Part shown: one piece after another, positions 20,161 through 28,759 of the stretch
Position numbering within the stretch: the stretch's first letter is position 1
Layout: each line of letters opens with the position of its first letter
NCBI GenBank assembly: GCA_903772945.1
Contig: CAICTM010001371.1
Coordinates: 1-30,471 of the forward strand
Length of the DNA: 30,471 bases
Direction of reading: 5' to 3'
Source: Seminavis robusta
Taxonomy: Eukaryota; Bacillariophyta; Bacillariophyceae; Naviculales; Naviculaceae
Program-made: the position numbers and the translations under genes
The notes under the pieces: generated by a model
The model's database searches: none
What the model saw: the letters and a program-made list of their open reading frames with translations, nothing else
What the model was told of the DNA's origin: nothing

Positions 20161-21111
20161 GGTAGCAGCTTGAGTACTATTACCGGTATCTTGCTAATGA
20201 TGTTGCCATACCGGTATGGAGGCTTCCAACGTCCTGTAGAGTTCCAATAAGCCATCAGGCTGTCAAAGACTTGAGTCGGTCTGTACCGGTACCAGGTACC
20301 GGAACATGTAATCTTTAAAAGCTTTTTAAAATAATTAATATGGCATTCCTTGAATGCTGGCTTTTTAAAATTCGTATTTTGTCTGTTTGGGTAAGTGTTT
20401 TGGCGATTAAGTGATCCTTCTATCCTTATGTAAATGTCTACACACCTTTAGTAGACATAAAAAGACAAAGTAGACATTATGCGACTTTTGAAGACATTAG
20501 GAGACAAAGTGATACATTGGTAGACATTGGTAGACAAAGTGAGACATTGTGAGACATTGGTAGACAAAGTGAGACATTTTTGTACTGTTTTACTGTACTG
20601 TGTAGACATTGTGAGACATTGTGAGACATTGTGAGACATTGTGAGACATCCGTAGACATTGTGAGACATCCGTAGACATTGTGAGACATAAGCCACTTTT
20701 ACAAAGGAGCATAGAACATTTAGGCAACTCTGTAATCAGATACAATAGCCTGAAATAGACAAAATGCCGAGTAACCCAGAGCCCAGAGGAATGCAATTCT
20801 CAGCTTGCCTTTTGTTAATAAAAAACTCCTCACCTGGGAGCCCCAAACACATTGCATTCCACATGGGTCATATTTATCGCATCCTAGAGTGGTTTCCTTC
20901 AATACTACTATTGTTTGCCATCAATGTGTAGTTAGTTAGATGTATAGTATGCATGCCCTCTTGGACCCCCGAAGGGTGCTTGATGTCGGGACCCGTTACT
21001 AGCTAGCTATGAATCTTTGTGTTTTTCTTGTTTTTTGTTTTTGTATGCATCATGCAAAATCGAGGCACCTGATCCACCTCCTTCGACCTAAAACGTCCCA
21101 ATGTGCTCTCC
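20161..21111. other. Intergenic region with minisatellite; no gene seen
   Basis: It contains the upstream region of the Nudix gene with several TACCGGTA motifs (about 20182, 20209 and 20284-20300), a minisatellite at 20452-20690 (listed separately), and the 3' flank of the cyclase-phosphodiesterase gene. Apparent ORFs of 60-82 codons over the minisatellite are translations of the repeat. Confidence 0.5.
20452..20690. repeat. Minisatellite of GTGAGACATT / GTAGACATTG / GTAGACAAA modules
   Basis: About twenty short units of 9-12 bp share the core AGACA(TT/AA). Two sub-arrays are separated by a unique spacer around 20578-20601. The second sub-array includes five nearly perfect GTGAGACATT copies and a duplicated GTGAGACATCCGTAGACATT higher-order unit. 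All six frames give repetitive peptides, so it is not a gene. Confidence 0.95.
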
Positions 21112-24100
21112 TTAGACAGAGATGTCATCTAGATCATCAGCAGATTCGACGAGGGCTGAAAGCATCTGAGAGGAAGAAGACCCTTCATTTTCGATCGCAG
21201 TGTACTTCTTCTTGAGGTCTTCAACGATGCCTTCACCCTTCCGCGCCCATTCTTCACGGTTTTCAAGTGCATAGTTGAGATACTCGTCACTGGAGACCCC
21301 AAACACATTGCATTCCTTCAACTTTGCAGCCTGCAACAACGATTGTTTGCGTCAGCAGGAAGAGTCCAAAGGAGCGGAAAATCACAGTGCAGCAAAGAAA
21401 AGAAAGTCCAGGTTACTCACCAACGGGATGATGTAATTGTCAAAGAATCCAATCTCGCCGGCAGCCCAGAATGTAGCAGGGTCTTTTCCCATGCGTCCTT
21501 CTTTGTAGGCATGGTACATCTCCAGAAACAAACGCTGGAGAGGAGTAAACGGTACATGTGTCTGAGGCCTCCTCTCTCCGGTCTCAAAATAGAAAAGAAT
21601 TCAAAGTGGGTACGTACCTCATTCCACTTCCTGTACACATGCCAGTGCTGCATGGTATGGGACACGTCACTAGCCTGGATCAAGTGCTCAATGACAATTG
21701 TGGCCTTGAAGTCCTTGCGGCTTGAATCATCTTCAAGGGGATCCTTCGAAAACGCCTTTGTCCAACGACCTTTACGAAGGTCATTGAGTTCCTTGTCAAA
21801 GATGTCCGTAGCAAGGACAACCGCAACGACAATCTTGCGAAACCTCCGCATGTCCTCCTCGCTGTCGCCATATATGCAGGCGCGAAGCTCTCTATACTCG
21901 TTTCTCATCAACAACTCCCAGGCAATATCCACTGGGAGATGCAGGAAAAGGTGATACGTGAGCGGCATGTTGCCATTTGATGGCGTCGTGATGGGCGCGG
22001 AACACGCAGTTTCCTGGGCTTACCTGAGTTCTGTTCTGCCAAGCTCTTGTTGTTATAATGGTCAGCAAGGTCTGGCTGCTCTTTGCCGAGCTGCATGTTC
22101 GAGACACCCCGATGGTCCACATCATGAATCAGAGCAGATAGAACCACAGCGAATTGTGTCTGGGAAAGCAGGAAAACGTGGTATGCGATTGGCATGCTGC
22201 GTCGCGATTGGCGAGAGGTACCGGTACCGCTTTCGTGAACTTACCAGGGGGTCACCAGTGATGCCATAGGAATAATCGTGAAGACCCAAGGCTGCACCCT
22301 CGTCGTTTGACACTTCAATATCAGGGGCAACAATTCGTTTGAGGAGCTTCGACACGGAGCTGGCCACGTGACTGGCGTGTTCTGCGATGCGATGAACGAT
22401 GAAGAGAAGCAACAAGAGTCAGCGACGCCTGGCTGGGAAGACTCACCACAGAAGCTGTGTATTAAACGCTACCGGTATCAAAGTACTAGTATACAGTCAT
22501 TGCGTACCAAAGTTGTGGAAAGGGTTGTCGTGATAGAGCTTGCTGATCTCGGTAACGAGCCGCCGAAGCTGCTCGATCACGATGGGCTCCAAGGCAATTG
22601 TCTGAGGATCAAGTTCCAGTGATGCAGCCTTGTCATCAAACGTCGGGAGCTTGAGAACGTCCTGAACTTCGTCGAGAGGTCGCCTTCCAGATTTCGCGCC
22701 TTCAAGTCGCAAGTCGCCTTTCTTCGAGGACAATCTATTGTTCTTCTGCGCGGCCTGGACAGCATTTCGCCTAGCAACTACAGGTTTCAAGAGATTGGAA
22801 AGCACCTGCACATTCCATTCGATCAAACGAGTGGTCTTTCTGGAAGCCTTTCCTTCAGAGGTATCTTGGCTGCGAACGGAAGCAGTGCTCACGACGTACT
22901 TGGATGTAGGGACGAGCCAGAAGGTTTCTTGGACTCCTTTGCCCTTGACATGTACTGTGGCTTGATTGGGTGTGATCCATGTACCTTTCCCCTCCTTTAC
23001 GAGAAGGTCTGCCGTGGCTTTGGAGAGGTGAATTTTGTTGGGAAGACCATGACTATACATGCGAACGAAAGAAGTTTTTGGGGAACGTGCATGCTTTTTT
23101 TTATAAAAAAAACTGAACGGGACGAATCATCAATCGGCAGCGTACCTTTCCATTCTTGACGCGAGGTTAACCGTGTTTCCGAAGAGCTGGAAACGTGCTC
23201 GATCTCCACGAAGTACCCCAGCAGTGCATGGACCAGAGTTCAGGCCAATCCTGAGCATCATGTCTCCTGCGGATACAAGAAAAAGTGGTGTCAGCGCGCT
23301 GTTTCGCAAAAGTCAAAACAACGCAGCGCTGTTTGCTTGACACGCTCACCTGTGTCCGGTCCCAACTGAATCTCGAGCTTCCTGGTTAGTTCATTGAATT
23401 TGAACAGGCACTCTTGGGCGAAATGTGCCATGACTACAGCGTGCCGCTTGTTGGCATCTGGCAACCCACAGACAGCAACGTAACAATCTCCCACAGTCTC
23501 GACCTAAGGACGTTTGGGAACGGTAAACAATCAAAGTTCACCAATGGAGAGCTCTCAAACACAGAACCTTGTGAATCTGCAGGAGACCACAGGACAACCT
23601 ACCTTAAAGACCTTTCTCCTGTGGGCGATAGCTTTTAGAGTCAGCGGGCAGGACAACCCAAGTTAGGTGAGCCACAACCGCAGGCAAAACAAGTCCAATG
23701 CATGCATTGATGGTGTCATTGAAACGCTTACCGTCAAAACCCTGGTAAATCGTCTGCAAAAACGTAAAGACTTGTCCGGGATCTCTTGTTGAACTCCAGG
23801 GGGTGAAGCCAGCTACATCTGCAAACATAATGGTGGTACTCGTGTAAAGGTCCGCGATGGGTTTCCCAAGTGCACCTGCTTCCGTCCCCGTGCCACTGTT
23901 GAGAAAGCTCTTTACCCGCTGCTTGTTCGAGGTGTACCCACCAATGTTCGCTTCCTGCTCTTGCTCCAACATACGGTTGCGAATAATCGCGGGGAACACA
24001 TCTGAATCAACAGGACGGAGGGGCGCAAAGGCGTCAGTCAGACAGAATGCCCAACTTGGCATCCACGAGAACCGGAAAAACCACTCACCGTTCACAATGT

Positions 24101-25739
24101 TCCTCGCTTGGAGTGCCTTGGCCAGTGTGATTTTCTGCCGCCGCGTAATTTCCATGGCGTAAAGCAAAAAGACGATCGTCGTGATGAGGAACAAAAACAC
24201 AAACGCGGCAGCCACGGCATAGATGGTGGGGTTGTTGGTTACAAAGACACCCTCCATTTCCTGAGTTGGACAGAGAGTCACTTCAAAGGGGCAGAACTCA
24301 GCGTTGATGGGTCGACCAGAGTAGCGACCATCCAAGTTGGAAAGATCAAACAATGGTCTTGATTGACACATGGACTCATACTCCCCATCGTGCGCATCGA
24401 TATGACCCAGAAAGGAGGGCTCGCTTCCTTTAATGAGATACGAGAACGACTGATTTCCACATTCGTTCTTGAATACAGCAGTCACACCAGGAGACCCTTC
24501 CGCGAGAATTTCCTCCATAACGTGGCGCCAGTAAAAGTTGAAGGCCAAAACCCCAAGAGCGTTGACTCCTTTCGTAGAATTCACAACTACATTCTTGACT
24601 GCATCGTGGACTGGGTAGTACATTGCACTGCGATTCCAAGTCAGGATAACGAAGGCAAAGTGAGTTTATGCGCGTGAAGCTTTTCCGGACAAGCTGATGC
24701 CTCAGAAGGACGTTTTGATGCACAGACCTGAGGGGTTCGCTTGGATCATCTTCGTTGTCGATGAAGTCTTTGGCCCAGCCATTGGTAGTTGCTGCGGAAG
24801 CAATGCGAGCAGGGTCATCCGGTGGGGCGTAGTTTATGAGCGGTGTGTAAACCACCGAAAGCGAGTCCATAGCGGCCAGGAGCGGCACTCTGTACTCTTC
24901 ATAGACCACGGCGTTCCAGTTGTAGGGAGTCCAATAGGGTATGACGGGATGTACCAACCAATTAGGCATGAAAGGCCCTGGTGCGTCTTCCGGCATGAGA
25001 CCCGTGCTGTTGAAAATGATATCGACAAGGTCATATTCTCTAAGGATGGGACCATGGAAGTTTGGATCCTGCTCCTGAACGTCCAGGCATTCTTCGACCC
25101 ACCATCTGTTCTCGGGCACAAAGTTCTCCCACTTGAGACGATCCTCTTTGGTGGCGATGTAGGGGAAGTACTGTACCGGTACATGGGAAGGGAGTGCGAG
25201 TCGAGTCGAGTCTGCATGTGAGAAACTACACTAAACTGGAAGCACCCAAGATGATGGTCTTGGCTTACCTGGATGACAAACGATTTGATCTGCATGAGGA
25301 GCTTGGACGACTGGACGCAATGATCGGCTTGGACAGCATAGGGCCACTGCTTGCCCACTGCCATCGAATACGACACGGCACGGTACATGTAGGCATCGGC
25401 GTTTCCCATGCGTTGGTCCAGGGTCCTTCCAATCGCCGAGAACACCTTATCTGATTCAGACTCGAAATGATCTTCAAAGTCAGCTTGCTCGGAGTTCGAG
25501 AGGTAGAAGTAGAGGAATGTTGTGACAACAACTGCAACAACCACCAACACTCCCAGCAATAGGAAGCGAAAGCACATGGCATGTTTGCCATCCGTCAAGC
25601 TGCTTTTCAAAACGTCCGAATCCGACAAGGTCTCGCTGCCTGTACCGGTAGCGCTGGTCATACTTTTCGCGGTGGTCTCTCCTGGCTCATCACTGAAAGA
25701 GAGGACAGAGTCGTCGTCGTCGAGATCTTTCTTCGTCAT
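21112..25739 (-). CDS. Receptor-type nucleotide cyclase fused to cyclic-nucleotide phosphodiesterase (1163 aa, 13 exons)
   Basis: Exons on the minus strand: 25739-25269, 25170-24728, 24627-24089, 24001-23732, 23631-23603, 23503-23350, 23266-23146, 23052-22508, 22381-22245, 22159-22024, 21931-21618, 21534-21421, 21330-21112. All introns are GT-AG, 83-126 bp, and phases match throughout. Layout: cytosolic Asp/Ser-rich N-terminus; membrane span 56-80; ectodomain of about 355 residues; span 440-463; class III cyclase domain about 540-680, with metal Asp D546 (FADVAGFT) and D590 (ETVGDCY) and catalytic N669/R673 (NLASR); linker; PDEase_I domain about 845-1100. The PDE domain shows H855 and H859 (FHNFEHASH), H915-D916 ([10 protein letters not shown]) and D1037 (ASDVSH). 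One chain could thus both make and destroy a cyclic nucleotide at the membrane. Similar fusions occur in diatoms, where cGMP is linked to mating-pheromone signalling. The start is the first in-frame ATG (TCACCATGA); upstream there is an in-frame stop. Confidence 0.93.
23603..23631 (-). other. 29-base microexon (exon 5) of the cyclase gene
   Basis: It lies between AAAAG|CT and AAG|GTAGGT and encodes the end of codon A575 plus IAHRRKVFK, the segment that leads into the metal-binding ETVGD motif. It is required to keep both the frame and the universally present cyclase sequence between FD and VETVGD. Its flanking introns are 100 and 99 bp. Confidence 0.85.
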
Positions 25740-25911
25740 GGTGAGAATGTCTTCCAATATTTGACTTTTCGAGGCAGTTTCCTTTCCCAAACAATGGGTT
25801 CAAAACAAATAAATGTGCCAGTTCGAGAGTCTCCCTTCTCTGAGTGACAGGTCTCTGAGGCACTGAGCTCGAAGAAAGTTAGTTGTAAAACTATCCAAGC
25901 TCCAGCAACAT

Positions 25912-26125
25912 CGTACGAACTGCTCTACTAGTTCCCAGAAACCAGAAGAAGGCAAACTCCGAAACGAGAACATCATGTGATAATGTTGCTGAACAGTCAT
26001 CGCCATGCGTCATTGGGGTACCGGTACCAGTACAGCCGTACCAGTACCAATACTCCTCGAGGAGTATTAATACGGTGGAGCAGAAAGCCTGAGAGCTTTT
26101 CGGAATTAATGGCGGGCTTTTTGAT
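25912..26125. repeat. Diverged duplication, copy 1 (partner at 26630-26731)
   Basis: The module GTACGAACTGCTCTACTAG plus TTCCCAGAAACCAGA (from 25913), and further on AGCTTTTCGGAATTAATGGC and GGGCTTTTTG (about 26092-26121), reappear in the same order and orientation at 26630-26731 with substitutions and indels. In copy 2 the two blocks are closer together. The segment in between contains the GGTACC cluster. This suggests an old direct duplication or two copies of an unidentified repeat. Confidence 0.6.
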
Positions 26126-26629
26126 TTAGGAAGACACCTCATTTAAGATTTAAAGTACTAGTACCGAAGATACGGTCAAAGTCATTCTTTAATCGGGATA
26201 AATGAATACTATTATACTAGAAGTAGCTAATGAATCAAGTATGTACGGGTAGTATTAATAACCAGTAGTCAAAAGCAGTCTCTGGATTAAGGGAAGCTTG
26301 GAAAATGAGAGCCGCTTACGTCCAACTTCTCTTGCGAGACTGAGAGATATTATGTCGCCAACTGCAACAGCTCTGTAATGCAACAACCAACCAACCAGCT
26401 CATCATCAATCTCATCTCGCTCTTATCTCTTATCTATCGAATGATTGAATAGCTATTTAAAACCACATGGCAGAAGGGAAAGGTAAGAGGTAAGGGCCAG
26501 AGGGGAATCAAGCAGTGATTGAATCATTCTCCGAGGAAGCAAGACGGAAGCTTCAAGGGGAACGCGGAAACGAGAAAGCAATAATATATAAGTAAGTAAG
26601 TACAGTAGTGATGATGTTGCTGAGCAGAG

Positions 26630-26731
26630 GTACGAACTTCTCTACTCTAGTTCCCAGAAAGCAGATAGAAGAACCCCGGCGCCAGCTTTTCGGCATTTTA
26701 TTAAATGGCAAATGGCAGGCTTTTTGGGAGG
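26630..26731. repeat. Diverged duplication, copy 2
   Basis: It carries GTACGAACTTCTCTACTCTA, TTCCCAGAAAGCAGA and AGCTTTTCGGCATTTTATTA, then GGCAGGCTTTTTGGG, paralleling copy 1 about 600-720 bases upstream. Confidence 0.6.
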
Positions 26732-26770
26732 GATTTTCAACCCTAATCTGAATTCGTGGATCGGGGGAGT

Positions 26771-26820
26771 GAATCGAATCGATTCGATTCGATTCGAATC
26801 GAATCGAATCGAATCGAATC
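26771..26820. repeat. Inverted pentanucleotide repeat (GAATC)n/(GATTC)n
   Basis: About ten 5-bp units switch orientation twice (GAATCGAATC, GATTCGATTC, then GAATCGAATC onward). The tract is therefore self-complementary and could extrude a hairpin or be unstable on replication. Confidence 0.95.
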
Positions 26821-27689
26821 TCCGCGAAATTTGCTTGCTGATTCATGTGTTGATCGTCATGATCTGACTGAACACCGCGAATGAATCTGCGGGGTTTCAA
26901 CTGCCGTATACATACAACAAGAGGTTTCGGGGGTTAATTATTACTACTTAGATTAACAATCTATCGGTCCAGAGGACCTTTTTCTACGGTGGCAATAGTT
27001 GAGCCCGAGGGCCCAAAAGCTGAGTCGTATACCATTGACGAATTGCACGATAGGAAGATTCATGGTGTACACCAAGCGTCAACACTGAAGGAGGATATGC
27101 CTCGTAGAAGCACGGCTACACTATCCTATAGTCTCACCGCCATTCACCTCCGCCCCCTGAACGAGAGGCAGGTCCCTACAGCTCTACTTACAATGGGAGT
27201 GTGCATCCTCCCGTCGTGACCTGGATCACGGTAGCGTAGCCAGGATTTAACCTATTAGAAGGGCGCTGATCGACAGCAGGTCATCATTGATCCACCTCCA
27301 CCACAGGCGCGTCTGAGTGATCAGGTCCCATGCTGTGGCCATTGCCTTGTCGTGCAAGGCAAGATGCCAGCAGAGTCCATAGGCGGTGGCGCACCTAAGA
27401 CTGGACCATGTCAGGGTATGACCTATCCAGTGTGCGAACAATGTCAGGCAGAAGCTGACAAAGAGCCATGCGATTGGGCCAAGTGACGCACTGGCAGGCA
27501 GTGGCTCCCAAAGGGGGGGCACAGTGTCAGCTGGGGTGGTGTGGACTGTAAGAGGGATTGTGTGGTGGATGGGGGAGGTGTGGTTGTGGCCTGTAGATGG
27601 TATGGTGCTGGAGGGAGGAGGGTAGGGTGTGTTTGCCGTGGTAGGCATGATGGTTGGTTGATGGAAAGGTTGTTGGGTCATGGTTCTTC

Positions 27690-28026
27690 TTCCTCTGGAT
27701 CTGGATACTGTGTATACCACGGCAAGTGTGGTCATTCTACCGAGGATTGCGATGTCAGCAAGAAGATGGTGGCTTCAGCCAAGACCGGTAAGTTGTATGA
27801 CAAACCCAAGAATAGAAACAAGACTTGGAAACGTTCGGCCGACGATGCCAAGAAGAATACCAAGAAGGACTTAGCCGCCTTTGTCTCCAAGAGTGTCCAG
27901 AAGGCCCTCAAGAACGAACTCAACACTATCCACAAGAAGCGCTCCAAGGATGAGTCGGACGGCGAAGATGACAGTGGAGAATACCTCTGCAAGGTGGACC
28001 TCTCCAACCTCAACCTCAGCGATTGA
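27690..28026 (+). pseudogene. Orphan retroelement Gag C-terminal fragment with a CHHC zinc-knuckle-like motif
   Basis: The open frame 27541-28026 is protein-like only from about 27690. It contains YCVYHGKCGHSTEDCDVSKK (27706-27765), with spacing C-x2-H-x4-H-x4-C resembling the zinc knuckle-like finger of diatom gypsy/copia Gag proteins, which binds RNA. A long Lys/Asn-rich segment follows, then KKDLAAFVSKSVQKALKNEL and an acidic tail ending at TGA 28024-28026. No protease or RT follows within 700 bases. It is probably a 5'-truncated remnant. It could instead be a domesticated or very short gene, since the last 110 codons are free of stops. Confidence 0.5.
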
Positions 28027-28243
28027 CGTTCCTGTTTGTCTAGCTGGCTATTGGCGCAGGGAAAATTACACTGGACGGGAGTTATTGCAGTAGGATAGAT
28101 CATACTCCTATAGGTTTTTCCCCGTTTTGGCGGTATACTAATCGTTCATACCGTTGACAGGAGCGTCCCTCAATCGCGCATTATGGTCCAGTCGTGCGTG
28201 ACGTCAGATACCGAGCCGGGCGGTTTCATGGTTGGCGTCACTC

Positions 28244-28463
28244 GTGTTTGAAAAACGCCCCTAACGGTTTAGGGGTAGATTTGAAACCCGCCCCTAATTT
28301 AGGGGCGGATTTCGAAACCGACCTGAAATAGGGGCGTTTTTCCGAATCTGGCGTTTTTCAAACACGCCCCTATTTACAAATCTGCCCCTAATTCCGAGAA
28401 ACGTCCTTAAAAACGGTCCGATTTAGGGGTAGATTTAGGGGCGGGTTTCAAATCTGCCCCTAA
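28244..28463. repeat. Nested palindromic block built from (A/T)GGGGCG...CGCCCCTA modules
   Basis: Two interlocked inverted pairs are seen. GTGTTTGAAAAACGCC (28244-28259) is perfectly complementary to 28350-28365. The 29-base segment 28269-28297 is complementary to 28435-28463 with one mismatch. Further TTAGGGG/CCCCTAA modules alternate in both orientations. No ORF is present. It may be a foldback/MITE-like element or a regulatory structure; no flanking target duplication could be identified. Confidence 0.8.
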
Positions 28464-28629
28464 TTTTGATCGAGTCCTCGTGGCCATTGACCATTATTTT
28501 GACGATGGCACTTCGGTTCCATCAACCCCTTCCGCTACTAGATTTCTCAGTAGAATAAGTACCAGCAGCGTAAATAGCTTTCATGTGTTACGACCGAAGC
28601 AGCATCGTGGAGCATGAGCGAGCGATATA

Positions 28630-28663
28630 ACTCCGTATCGATGGCACTCCGTATCGATGGCAC
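28630..28663. repeat. 17-bp unit repeated twice (ACTCCGTATCGATGGC)
   Basis: Two perfect adjacent copies lie about 100 bases upstream of the ATG at 28760. It is a short tandem duplication and nothing more is evident. Confidence 0.85.
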
Positions 28664-28759
28664 TCCGTCATGCTGCTCCGATGGAACTTCACGCTTGGAG
28701 TTCGCTGCAAAACACTCACAATTGGCAAGTGGCACGTCGAATGGTGACAAACCGCTACC

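Larger units (their letters stand above)
25740..27689. other. Long intergenic region upstream of the cyclase gene; repeats but no supported gene
   Basis: The first part holds the promoter and 5' UTR of the minus-strand cyclase gene. It includes a GGTACC/ACCGGT cluster (about 26017-26050), a diverged duplication (about 25912-26125 and 26630-26731) and an inverted GAATC repeat (26771-26820). The ORF at 26989-27219 begins at a GTG and has no protein-like pattern. The 162-codon minus-strand frame at 27247-27735 has a Pro/Thr-rich N-terminal part and hydrophobic C-terminal part, but overlaps the gag remnant; I do not call it. Confidence 0.45.
28027..28759. other. Intergenic region with a palindromic block; no gene seen
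   Basis: Apart from the inverted-repeat block at 28244-28463 and a short two-copy repeat at 28630-28663, nothing recognisable is present. The last 100 bases are the upstream region of the ORF beginning at 28760. Confidence 0.5.

Noticed and set aside
20448..20696. 60-82 codon minus-strand ORFs
   Set aside because: Translations of the GTGAGACATT minisatellite; highly repetitive peptides.
21343..21954. 203-codon plus-strand ORF
   Set aside because: Antisense to exons 11 and 12 of the phosphodiesterase domain; it has no family features of its own.
24697..25221. 174-codon plus-strand ORF
   Set aside because: Antisense to exon 2 of the cyclase gene, whose splice pattern and family match are clear.
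27247..27735. 162-codon minus-strand ORF, Pro/Thr-rich then hydrophobic
   Set aside because: It overlaps the Gag-like frame on the other strand and shows no recognisable domain; the plus strand at 27260-27484 is also open and Cys-rich, so open length alone is not informative here.
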